NCBI GenBank assembly: GCA_032358165.1
Contig: JAALGY010000010.1
Location: 930,001 to 994,000, forward strand
Direction of reading: 5' to 3'
Origin: Diplosphaera chodatii
Taxonomy: Eukaryota > Chlorophyta > Trebouxiophyceae > Prasiolales > Stichococcaceae
Length of the DNA stretch: 64,000 bases
The number at the start of each line of letters is the position of its first letter. Within the stretch, counting starts at the first letter, position 1. Below the pieces are notes generated by a model. The model had not been told where the DNA came from and did not search any database. It saw nothing but the letters and a program-made list of their open reading frames with translations. The position numbers and the translations under genes were made by a program. Shown here piece by piece: positions 50,820 to 61,640 of this stretch.

Positions 50820-52962
50820 ATGGGCGCAAAGCGCAAGGACGCAGCCAAGAAGCAGGAGAAGGACGAGGCCCTGACGAACGGCGACGTGACGCACGGAGAC
50901 GCTGCACAGCAGCCCGTCAAGCAGGAAGCGAGCGGAAAAGATGCGGCACCAAAGGCAGCGGCGGAGGCGCTAAATGGGAAAAGCAACAATACAGCAGACC
51001 AGGCAGTGGAGGCAGCCAAGGAGGTGGCGACCAAGGTTGCAGACACAGCCAAGGTCGCAGCCACGAAAACGGCAGCTCAGGTGCGGCAGCTTTTGCTGCG
51101 GGCTTTGAAAAACAACACACAATGTGCTGGCAGCATTGTATCAGTGGCAACTATTTGTGCCGCCACGGTCAGCAGCAGCACGACCTCAGTGACCTGATCG
51201 ACTGGCATCCATGCCCATTCAGCGCGCTTGGTCCTGGTCACATGGAGGATGGTTCGTCTAATAGCTGAACCTCCTCTGCTAGGCAAAGGCAGCTGCAGAT
51301 TTCGTCAAGCGGCGGCCGACGGACGTCGCACTGGTGCTCAGCCTCATCAACAGCGCGGTGCTGCTTGCGCTGCTGGGCGGGCTTGGCGGCGCAGGGTACC
51401 TCGCCGCCAAGGGGCGCCTGGAGAGCGTGCTGCAGGGGGTCAGCAGCCCGCTCGGCGGCGGCAGCAGCAGCGCGCAGGCGTTCTTTGCTTTGGTGAGCGC
51501 TGAAATTACTCATTATTGTCGTGGAATTGTCCAAGGCCTGCACATGCTGCGAGGGCAAGCAGTGTGCCGAAAAGATTCTCAATGCACCATCATGTAAGGC
51601 AATGCAACACATCATAGCAGCAAAAACGCTGGAGTGCACATGTCAATCTGTTACAATGCGGGGTTCAATAGCCTGCACAGCTGGTGCCGAAATTGCGGAA
51701 GTCCATCTGCAGGGTGCGACAGACATTGACGGCGTGCATGTGCCGATGAGCCGATATGCTGGGCGCCTGGTCGTGGTTGCCAATGTGGCCAGCGAGGATC
51801 ATGTGCGCGGGTACACAGTCCAGGTGCGGCTGCAAATGGTGGAAGCACACGCTGAAAGCCACAACTGTTGCATGTAAGCACATGTCTGCTGGCACTTGAT
51901 CTGAACTGGCAGTGGGACACCGCAGTGGCTTCACACGTGACGCCAGTGCTGACATCACTGACCGTGCAGAACTATCAGCGCCTCAACTACTTGTACGACA
52001 AGTACCACGCCCGGGGCTTGGAGGTGGGCAGACACATCTTGTAGCAACTATCACTATGGTCGCACAGCCGAGTGTCCTCCTGTAGACCCGGGACTCTTCT
52101 CAGGATCAACTCATCTCTTAGGTAAGTCGATAGCTGACCCGAGGCTTTTGCGCCTGCGCAGATCCTGGCGTTCCCGTGCAACCAGTTTGGCGGGCTGGAG
52201 CCCGGCAGCGACGCGCAGATCAAGGCCGCCGTGCGCAACACATACAACGCCACCTTCCCACTGTTCTCCAAGGTGCCGACCCAGCCTCATGACTGACTTA
52301 CCGCATGCGCCGCTGACCTGCGAAGTGGGTCATTATGGCAAGCCCTGTTGTACCTGGCTTATCATCTTTTTTATGCATGGTACACATGCTGCACCTTCAG
52401 GCTGCACCAGGCTTGAGCGCACTCTGTGCAGGTGGATGTCAATGGGCCAAATGCGCACCCGGTGTGGCGCTTCCTGCTGGCCCACCAGCCCCAAAACCAC
52501 GGCTACCCGCCAACGATCGACTGGAACTTTAACAAGTGGGTGCCTGCACCTGAAGTGTTGTGGTCTATGTTGTGCACACGGACTGCGTGTGGCTATGGCC
52601 GCCATGGAGGGCGGGTGTCACAACGCATGTGTCAAGACTGACAACATAACGATCCTTTTGCCGCTTCGCCGTCCTATATGATGCTGCTTGCATGCCGTCT
52701 GCAGGTTCGTGGTAAGCAAGCTGGGATTCCCGCTGGTGCGATACCCGCTGACGTTTGACGACGAGGACCTGGAGGGCATCGAGGGCTGGATCCAGTGCGT
52801 CCCCTGCTCACCACTTGACTGCTGTCCGCCAGCTCAATCTTCCTGCTTGCACAGCTACTGCTGCCATACAATTTAATTGCTGAGTACCTGAATTGCCACA
52901 AGCTTGTGTTCAGCCTTCACATGGAGACTGTTGATGTTCGCCACTGCAGGGCCAACCTTTGA
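50820..52962 (+). CDS. membrane-anchored glutathione-peroxidase-fold protein lacking the peroxidatic Cys (8 exons, 317 aa)
   Basis: Exons 50820-51080, 51283-51492, 51713-51823, 51970-52023, 52162-52272, 52432-52535, 52705-52794 and 52950-52962 are all GT-AG and in phase. Residues 1-90 are Lys/Ala/Glu-rich and probably helical or disordered (KEVATKVADTAKVAATK). A membrane helix follows at about 102-127 (VALVLSLINSAVLLALLGGL). The rest is a GPX thioredoxin fold: DIDGVHVPMSRYAGRLVVVA, ILAFPCNQFGG (Gln220), VDVNGPNAHPVW, WNFNKF (Trp280, Asn281) and a typical short C-terminus (IEGWIQANL). Of the catalytic tetrad Cys-Gln-Trp-Asn, three residues are present. At the NVASxCG site the sequence is NVASEDHVRGYT: three extra residues, and Arg189 directly before Gly where Cys or Sec should be. 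The protein is therefore probably not a classical peroxidase. Position 218 (FPC) is the only Cys in the fold core. Confidence 0.9.
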
Positions 52963-53871
52963 GCAGCAGGAACACCGCTGACGGGAGTAGACGCTGTACC
53001 TGGCTGACCCGACGTGTGATCCAAACCTCACTACCATGAGCACTCCTGGTGCCAGTGTTGGTGTCCTGAAGCACCACATAAGATAGAGGCATCGTGTTAG
53101 GGTAAAGCAACTGCCTTTCAACACCGATTGCGCATCAGCCTTGGGTGGGCAGGCTAGTTAAACCCCCCATAGAAGCGCCAAAAACTGCAAAATTCGCTCC
53201 ACAGCGCTCCTCGATGTGACCCTAAACCCTGCGATCAACTTCCGCCCTGGAGCGCGGCACTTGCCTTGATGCTTCGATCACACACTGATCGACGCTTGGA
53301 GTGACACAGCCGTGGAAAGCTGCCTTCACACGAGGCTCGTACAGCCATTAGATCAGACCGAGGGCTGCACGCGCCTTGGATGAGCTGCCTAGGGAAATTT
53401 TCCTTGGAACCCCAACTTTGCAGGGCCTCACCCCAGCTGCACACCTACCCTGTTGCTCATCTTGATTCCCATACGCTGTTGATGCTACATGAGCACAGAT
53501 CACTATAAAACCCGCCTCAGGGTTTCGTCCTTAGTTTGTGAAATGAATCGTGAAACCTGGCTGTCAGTGTTTTCCAGTCACACAGCAAGAGACCCTGCAC
53601 TGGATGAACCTCAGCCTGACCAGTCTGCAAGTTCGGAAAATGAAGCACTTTCATTTTCGTGAACAGTCAGCATCTAGCTGCAAATTGCGCGCTGCTCGGT
53701 GTCGGCTGGTCTCGCGCAGCAAACTTTTAATCGCTTTCCTGAGCACATGTGCACACCCAAGACAGATCACTCAGCACCAGCTACAGTAGCAGCAACACTG
53801 CATGCAGCTGCTGATCTTGACAAACCTCTGACGTCTTCAGCTTGCATTTGGCGTGCAGCACTTCTTTAGCG
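52963..53871. promoter_or_regulatory. intergenic; putative TATA box at 53504-53509
   Basis: TATAAA at 53504-53509 (in CACTATAAAACCCGCC) lies about 360 bp upstream of the GGCT-like start codon and may serve that gene. A 1.7-unit telomere-type motif (CCCTAAACCCTG) is at 53220-53231. No gene was seen. Confidence 0.35.
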
Positions 53872-55610
53872 ATGACAAAAGAAAGGAGTAGTGCAGCAAC
53901 ATTATTGCGGCATGGGCAGGAGCTAGATGATGACTTCACAGGCATCGCGGTGAGCAATAGCGTGATGCTGACATGAAGTCCTTACACTGAAAACAACATG
54001 AGAGCGCAGCTCCTGCACTGTGTAAGCCAGCATCTGAGGTCGTGCGCCTGCAGGACGCAAATGAGCGGATGAGTATTGCCGGCTTTGGCTCACTGCTGTC
54101 CATAGACAGCGCCAGGTCCACGTTCCCGGACTTACGCAACTTCAGGTTGCGGCAGGTGCATAGTACTTCTTGCCGCATCCTGCAATGCGCGGTCGTATGC
54201 AGGTTTCTCCGGCATGCGCTTGCGCTTCTTCTTGTCCTACACCACACTAAAGCTGGCTTGCTGCTAGAGGTGCTACTTGTTCGTAGGTCACTGGCTTCCG
54301 ACGTGTTTTCGCGCACACGGCGCCGATCTTCTTCCAGCGGGGCATTGCACGCCTGGATACCATGGAGATCAGCAGCCTCAGTTGCGAGGAGGCGCCCGGA
54401 CACTCCATTGTCGTGTCCGTCTTCGACGTGGCCCACAGCCCTGAGATGGTTAAGGCAAGCTGCCAGTAGCCTCGCTACATGACACTGCTGCTTTTAGCTG
54501 TTGGACTAGTAATGCATTGCTGTGCACTGTTTCACAGCAACGTTCGAGGTGCACAAGATGTCCCACCCTTGCCCATCGACTACAAATGCTGACTGCATGC
54601 TTCTGCAGAACGGATATGCGGCGCCAGTGTATGTCGAAGTCACTGCCATTGCCATCCGTTGATGTGAGCGTGCCCACTGCAGGCAGTCCTGGACCGGGAA
54701 CACGAGTTCAGGTTCCTGGCGGTGCAGCCGCTGCCGCTGGAAGCGGGGCCTGGCGCAACAGCTGGCACGTCAGCCGCAGACACAGAGCAGCGCGAGCCGC
54801 TCGCGGTGAGCAGAGTCGACAGCAGGTTGCTGTCCAGGGCGATATGTAGAGGCACCATCAGATTGCAACATGAACAGCAGCTGGCCCCCAGCTGGCGGCC
54901 GGAGCAACATGCGCAGACCGCCAATGGCCTGGCAATCCTGCGCTCGCAGATCATCTGCGGGCGCTGGAACGATGACGCATACAAGGCACGGCGGTGTCCA
55001 CCAGAAGAGTTTCAGCGGCGCTTTGCGGTGCACGGTGTCGACCGTGTGTGGAGGTGCGGCGGCAGGACACCCTGTTCAGCTGCACAGGTCATCGGTTTCG
55101 TACAATGTGTATATAAAATCGCCGACGAGGGACCTTCTGGCCATCCTGCAGGGATGATGTCCTGCCATGCCGGACATACTGCAGGTACTTGGCAGCGCGC
55201 ACCTGACCCATTGCATGCATGCATGCTGTTGTGCAGCAGTCCCAGGACTGCATTCCCAAGTTCGCCAGACAAAGTGTTGCGATGTTGCGAGGATGCATGC
55301 GGCATACCCTCGAGTCGACCCTGCAGGCATTGCGTGCTGGCGGCGCGCAAGCTGGGTCCAGAGGCGGAGGCGTCCTTTCTGGACAGCACCTTTCTTGCTG
55401 ACCGGCAGACGATGCTCAGGTACACAGCAGGATACACAAGGCACAGCAGCATGCATGACCGATTGCTCAAACTGAATGCAGCGTCTACAAACTGTGTTCA
55501 ATGTGTCTTGATGCATGCTCCCTGCACCTTGCAGGCAGCACTTGGCCAGGAATCCCAGCATCATGTCAGAGCTGCCGCCGCCTGAGCTTGCGGCCCGCTA
55601 CAGCGGGTAG
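53872..55610 (+). CDS. gamma-glutamylcyclotransferase-fold (GGCT-like) protein (8 exons, 269 aa)
   Basis: Exons 53872-53949, 54054-54155, 54287-54454, 54683-54805, 54917-55053, 55152-55184, 55327-55419 and 55535-55610 join in phase to TAG. Intron 3 begins with GC (AAG|GCAAGC), again required by the frame. The fold signature is the glycine-rich start GFGSLLSIDSARSTFPDLRN, then GFRRVFAHTAPIFFQRGIA, EISSLSCEE and LDREHEFRF (candidate catalytic Glu about 122-124). The C-terminal half has RWNDDAYKARRCPPEEFQRR, a short DDVLPCRTYCR link, FLDSTFLADRQTMLR and the ending ELAARYSG. This is the larger GGCT-like type seen in algae and protists rather than ChaC. Such enzymes release 5-oxoproline from gamma-glutamyl compounds, but the substrate here is unproven. 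It lies next to the GPX-like gene, and both belong to glutathione-linked families, which may be coincidence. Confidence 0.82.
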
Positions 55611-56980
55611 CAGCTGCCCGGGCGTGCAAATAGTTCAACCCCTGGAGCATAGTGAGAAATGCACAGGAGTGCCTAGCACGAGCAGGTGGTTGGAGGCAAT
55701 CAGCGTTGATGACGGCATGATAGTGTAGTGCTACCGAAATAGCAAATGGGATGCTGTCTGCGAAGCATCAACATGTCATATTGCACACACAAACCGCATT
55801 GACACCCCGCAGCGCAGCAGCCTCCCCGCTTTACACTCAAGATCAGCGCAAGCACTATGCCGCAAGCTGCTGATACAGGGCCATGTGCAAGCAGCAACCA
55901 CCTGCTGACAGAGCTCCCAATGCTGCTACTTACGGTCAGCCACCCTGTACTCCGAGTGGAGACTTCTGGTGACATGAGACAATGTGACATCAGCTCTCGA
56001 GGCGACCGCGGCGCCCAGAAGCTGTTCCGCAACGCAAGTCTTGTCACGCTGGGCTGCTTCTCCTCGTGCTCGTGGCGGCTCTGTGGTCGCATGGCTCACG
56101 GCGCGGCGCATTTGGCCTGTGACTCGAATCGCAAAAGCTGAGGAGTCAAGCAGGTGCTGCCACTGGCTGCTTGCGGCCATGCAGCACCGCATCTCCGATG
56201 ATGCAACTACTGTTTTCAATATGAGGCCTATACTGCGCAGCCGTGGTGCCAGACCTCAAACGGAGATTGCCACAGTCGAGTCAAAGGAACTTGGGGGTTG
56301 CACGGTGGCAGCCCTGTCGTGTGTGCTGTCAGCATGCCGGCAGGCGCCATCGCCAGGCAGCCTGTTGTGGCATGCCGTCAGATGGGCGCGGTCCCGGTGC
56401 GGCTGCTGCTGCTGCCCAATGGGGAAGACTAGCCAAATCTGAGCCCGCGTGCTGCGCACAAGGGCGATGAAGAGACAACGCTTGGCACGAGAAGGTTCTT
56501 CCGAACGGGCAATTGGGGCAGCAGCGGCCACAGCACCTAGGGACCGCGCCCTGACGACGGCAACCGACACAGCAAGGCGCGGCCTGCGAACCCCATTCCT
56601 TAGCTTCCCAAGAACATTGCAGAAGCGTGTCACAGCCGTGCCACGATGCTGCAGCCTGTGATGACAGAAATAGGCCGTCTGAAACACCCCACTCCCGGGG
56701 CAGCCAGTCAGCAGTTCTCGGCCTGGTGTCAGCCATATCGGGCATGCCGTGCGGCGCCACCCCGCCCTGCAGCGGCTTGCGCAAGGGCTCTCCGCCTAAC
56801 TGCGGGCCCACCAGATGCTTTCAGGTCTTGCAGCATTCGTGCTGCAGCTCAGGACTCTGGTGACCAGCCTGCGCTGCGCAGCTGCTGTGGGGCGAGGTGG
56901 TTGCTTTCGCTTGGCCGCTGCCGTGATCTCAGCCCCTGCCGAATCAGCCGTCAGCCTGCGGCCGCTGTCTGTCAGCCAGC
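55611..56980. other. no gene supported
   Basis: Many short frames exist on both strands, with no splice-consistent model and no family match. Confidence 0.45.
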
Positions 56981-56981
56981 A

Positions 56982-57160
56982 ATCGCCTTCGGGCACAATG
57001 CCAACTGCCTTCGGGCACCAGACCTCGCCTTCGGGCACAATGCTATCGCCTTCGGGCACAACGCTATCGCCTCCGGGCACAATGCTACTGCCTTCGGGCA
57101 CCAGACCTGGCCTTCGGGCTGCCGATCGCCTTTGGGCACCACTTTGCCTTCGGGCTACGT
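56982..57160 (+). repeat. minisatellite, about 20-bp unit, 8-9 copies
   Basis: Imperfect tandem copies of a unit like ATCGCCTTCGGGCACAATGC, with CTTCGGGCAC the most constant part. In one frame it reads as repeated PSGTMLS-type peptides, but there is no gene around it. Confidence 0.8.
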
Positions 57161-58440
57161 CATATCTTACGCTTCAAGACAACGTTGACAAGAATACTGA
57201 CAAGAATGCGACAGAGACACGAGTGCGAAACCAAATGACAAGCGTCATGGCAACAGCGACCCGAGTATAGCATTGATTCAGAGGACCCGCCCCCCTCAGC
57301 GCTGACAGCTGGATGATGCGCTGCGGGTTTGAGCCAGTGAGCCCATTGGCCGGGCGTGGTCCGCACGCCAGACAGCAGGTAGCAGAAAGCGAATCGTCAT
57401 CAAGATCGCCACCGACGTCAGACTGACCGCCGAGCGAGCGCCCTTTCAAATGAATCGGCAAGGTGGAAGTCGTGTCTGTCGAGAATGAAGTGCGCCTGCA
57501 AGTATGCTCGTTGTGCGGAGCTCGCTCACCGAATGTGGCTGCAGGCCAGGTATCAGAGCATGTCGACAGTGGCCATTTAGCCAAAATTCCGAGAGTGCGG
57601 TGCGCATCAGCAGATAAATGTTGAGCAGATGAGCAGCATCGCATCCCTGGATTGCTCACTTGAGCGCCACCAGCCGATGTTCACCACCACCCAGTGTTCA
57701 GCAGTGTCAGCAGTAGCACAGTTGTTGGCAGCTGCCATGGCGCAGATAGCTAGATGAAGCGCCATGGTTCATGCGGGTGAGCCCCCTCCGCAGCTGCGAC
57801 GCTGATGCATGAAGCACAAAAGCAGAAGCAGAGCAGAAGCAGAGAAGCAAAGCAGAAGCAAAAACAGAAGCAGAAGAGCAGAGTCAAGCAGACCAGCGCG
57901 AGCAGACAAGCATCATGCAAGGCTGCAGTCTTTCTCAAGTGTGCCAGCACCCTACAGGGCCTATGGTCTTCAGTGCGTCTGAGCGCGGTATTGGCAAGCT
58001 GTTGCTTCATGTTTTCGACTCTTACACAGCTGCGACAATGCATTATGTGCGTGACCTTCTGCCTTCGGGCGCCTTTCGAGATGACCGAACTGCAGATAGC
58101 TGAATGGAGAACCGAGGAGGGAGGTCCGGATCGGATAGGCCAGCCCGCCCCCGGCCGGATAGCTAGATGATGGCCGGGGGTACAGCGCGGATGAGCCCTT
58201 CCGCCGAGCTTGGCCGGGAGACTGGTATCAGGCACGCACGTCCAGACCTAGCAGAAGTATGCGCCCTTCAGATGGATGCAGAGCACAGTCTGATGATCGA
58301 TCACCGTAGCAGCAAAGCGCCCAGAGAGGCTTTTCAGAGCATCCTGTGGGATTTTGTATCGGGTTCTTGGAGCTGAGATATTCCGACAGGAAAGGCCGCG
58401 GGTGTCGCCTGTCTACCTAGCCGCCATCATGCTGCAGTTG
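57161..58440. other. no gene; includes a purine microsatellite and a dispersed motif
   Basis: A purine-rich AGAAGC/AGCAGA microsatellite lies at about 57812-57885. The motif ATAGCTAGATGA occurs at about 57746 and 58159, each followed by GATGAGCC- or GTGAGCC-like sequence, which suggests a diverged direct repeat of about 410 bp spacing. Confidence 0.45.
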
Positions 58441-60560
58441 GCGAACTCAGGCGTCGCTGTCAGCCGCAACATTCGACCGTGCCGCCGGCAGCGTCTCAGG
58501 TGTTCCAGACCTGCATCAGCTTTGTGATTTGCACCTCACCCCCACTTATGCCTTTGCTGCTGCCTACGGGCGCAGCTGCTGTGCTGTGGGTCGTTCTAGC
58601 TGCTGCTGTCCAGGATCTATGACCACTGGGAGCATGCACCACGCCTGGTCAACCATGCCGACCTCGCCGTCGCCAACCTTTCAACCGCTGCAGCACTGCC
58701 ACCTCTGGCCAGCGCCTGCAAGCAGCAACTGAGACGAACTTCGCCGCGTCCGCGGATGAGCGCCTTCGACTGCCGTCCGCCGTGCGCTCTGCCGCTACCA
58801 GCACCTATCCTGAGCCCTGCCACCAGCAACTTCTGCCGGCTGGCTGCGCCTGCGCTTGCCGCTGCCGCTGCAGCGCCTGCTTCTACCGCTCGAAGCCACG
58901 TTGGAGAGTCCACCACCCTGCCGGCAAGCAACTGGTTTTACACTCAACCTGCCGCATTTTTTGCCAGTCCCGCTGGGCCTTTCCGTGTTGCAAGGTGCAG
59001 AGGCCGACTTCGTATTTTGGACCGCCGGATGTCGATTTGCAGTACGGCCTATACGGCTGGGTAGGACGGTTTACACCCTTAGTGCAAGCCTGTGTTCCGC
59101 GCCTGCCTCTAGTTTGTGCAAACCCCCTGGTCTGGGTCTTCAAGCTGTTGCAGGGTATGCCACTGGCTACACTCTCGGCGTTCAGCAGCCAATCCCCACC
59201 GCGATTTCCATCTGTCAGATGCGCCAGCCTTTATCCTGACAGCTTTTCCTGGATGTGGCTTGCTCGGTTGCATTGTAGCCCTGTTGCAGTCCCCACAATG
59301 TGCAGGGACTGGTACTTCACTGCTCCCGGCGCTTGGCGCCTGGTTGAGCTTTCTTCAGAGCGTTTCCACAGCCGCAACACCATCAGTGTGCGAATCAGTG
59401 GGCCTTGCTGGGTGCTCTGTGTTATGAGACTTCATCGCCTGTCCCTGCTTGCGTGCGGTGTGTATCAGCATGGCGCAGGCTCCCGGTGGCGATGTCACCT
59501 GGTTGAGCAACAATGGGGCATCCTTCAGATCACGCACCTGAGGTTGAGTCGCCCCTGGGTTATTGCAGCCTGTATTTTCCTTGTCTGTATGCTTCATGTT
59601 TGGGCCATCTGGCCACAGTTGCTTGTGTGGGGTCCTTCATTGCACCATCTGCAGGCTCCCGGCAGACATAATATCGCCAGGTTGAGCAAAGGGCGACATC
59701 CCCTGCGGCAGCGGCGATGCAGCCACACCTTCAGATGCGCTGGCCTTTTGCACAACATCATCACATCCTGCCATGCTGCCTTCCGTGCTGTGGACGTGGG
59801 TCGGGCTGTGTTCTTCACGGATTCACAGGGCGGGCGAGCTACCGCTGCTGCTGATGGCTCACAAACCTTTTCCCACAGTCACCAGATGCGCTGGCTAGTG
59901 TTCGTCACCCTGTCCCACCTGCTGTGCTTTGCTACATCACATTTGCTGCATTTGCATTGTGTACCCCGCTGCGCCGCCACCAGTGTGAGCAGGACACAGC
60001 GCCGCTCCCCCTTCGCCGGTGGTCGAGCAACAGCAGCGCATAAGCCCTGTGGACGCAGCCCATGACGACGCTGCTGCCGGTCGCGCCCGCTGCACAGCAT
60101 CCTTCAGCTTCAGCAACCAGATGAGTCAGATGAATGTATCCTTTCAGCTTCTTCCAATTTGAGTTCTCTTGGCCCTTCCAGTGGGTGGCCTATGTCGATC
60201 TGGCTTAGCTTCAGCTTTTGATAGTCAGCAAGCACGCTTTGCTGCCAGACCTGTGCCAGCATTACCTGCTGACCCCCAGCAACTTGAGCGCTTTGAGATA
60301 CTCCCGCGTGATTCAGCCCTGCAGCGCGCGCCGGTCCGTGTGCATTCCTCCCTTTTGGTGCTGCTGGCCACCGTGCCACAGCGCTGCGCTGAGTCCCCTA
60401 CTGGGGGGCTTGGGATGGTCACTTTGGACCAATTTCGTAGAGCAGCAACCCCCCTGATGGCGGTGTTGCGCCCTGCTGAAGGGGCGTACCCGCCTGCGTG
60501 GGCGCCGCACCCTGACACCAGCTTTGCTTTGGGGGTTGTGGGGCAGCCAGTCTGACCCAC
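58441..60560. other. no supported gene despite a long open frame
   Basis: The frame 58782-60065 (+) is open for 427 codons, but its amino-acid content is Cys/Trp/His-rich and unlike the other proteins here. A competing frame (about 58617-59064) is Ala/Pro-rich. Two loosely similar segments with CAGGCTCCCGG then GGTTGAGCAA (about 59480 and 59652) hint at old internal duplication. Possibly a decayed mobile element. Confidence 0.35.
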
Positions 60561-60779
60561 AGCCACTTGTCAGGCTACGGTTGCGGCGCCGGCAGCGATC
60601 AGTGCTGCCGCGGCATCGGCGGCGGCTGCAGCAGCGCCTTTGTGCTGCAGTGGCTGCCGCCAAACTGGGCGGCTTCGGGTGGCTCCCCTATCGGCGCACC
60701 CGGCGGCTGCGTGTGCAGCTGCTGGGCCCACCAAGAGCTGCTGAACAGCGGTTTGGGTGGGGCAAGGAGCCCCTTGTGC

Positions 60780-61640
60780 ACGGGGTCCACTCGCGGCATG
60801 TGTCTCCGGCGGCCCCGGGGTGAAAGTCCCCGGTGTCTGCAGAACTGGAGACATGTCAGCCCTCAGCAGCCCGCGGGCGTCGCTCAGGCGTGTCTGACCA
60901 GCTACATGACGGCACGCTGAATACCAGGGGCCTAGCCCAGCCCCGCGACGCTCAGGGGGGGCCTCCCGCTTTAGGCGCCCCGCACGCATATGATAGTGTG
61001 GCAGGAGGGGAACGGAGTGAGTCGGGCTGCGGGTGCCGCAGTGCTCGGTGCATGCCGCTGGCCAGAGTGGCAGCGGTAGGCGGTAGGGTCCAGAGTGGCC
61101 GCCGCCCTGCCTAGATCCCGGCGTAAGCCCCGGCTTTCCCCTGGCCATATAGCACTAATAGTAAGTCCACTGCCATGGCAAAGAAAGTTGCATGGCGCGT
61201 GAGGCCAGCCCCCGCGGAACAGAGGCTCGCCCGCCCATAGACATGGGGCCCGCCCAGAAGGGGTTGGGGTGCCCAGGGGGGTGGAGCGCCGCGGGGGTCA
61301 GGGCGCGCCCGCGGCGGAAGAGTCCCCATGTGTTGGGTCCCGGTGGGACCGGGCGCCGCGGGCGGTGGCATGAGTCATCGGTTGACGGCACCGACGTGCG
61401 GGGCCACCACAGGACGACAGTCGTAGTTGCGGGCAGCCGGCGGCCCGGTGGAAGCTAGGTGCTGAAGCCGGGAGCCACATGGCGCCCTGCTAATGTCAGG
61501 ATGACCCTGTGGGGCGGTGGAGTTGCTTGCCTGCTCTGCACTCGGGGGGGAGGGGCGCACACCTGGGCGGCCGGCAAGTCAACGCGCTGCAGGGCTGAAA
61601 ACCGAAGCTTCGCGCGTCGCGGGAGACAGCAATCTGCCGC
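60780..61640. other. very GC-rich island with potential structured-RNA features
   Basis: This stretch is visibly richer in G and C than its surroundings. It contains a short perfect hairpin, CCCCGGGGTGAAAGTCCCCG (60814-60833), and several G-runs. It has no coding model. Candidates are a retroelement 5' region, a group-II-intron-like remnant or organellar DNA. I cannot decide among them. Confidence 0.4.

Noticed and set aside
51713..51823. Selenocysteine at the GPX active site
   Set aside because: Some algal GPX proteins use Sec at TGA, but there is no TGA at this position; the codon before Gly is CGC (Arg).
58782..60065. 427-codon plus-strand open frame as a protein gene
   Set aside because: Longest open frame in the window, but rich in Cys, Trp and His, with no family motif and no intron, unlike every supported gene here. 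GC-rich DNA gives such frames by chance.
61180..61640. rRNA or tRNA genes in the GC-rich island
   Set aside because: No stretch matching conserved rRNA helices or tRNA A/B boxes could be recognised.
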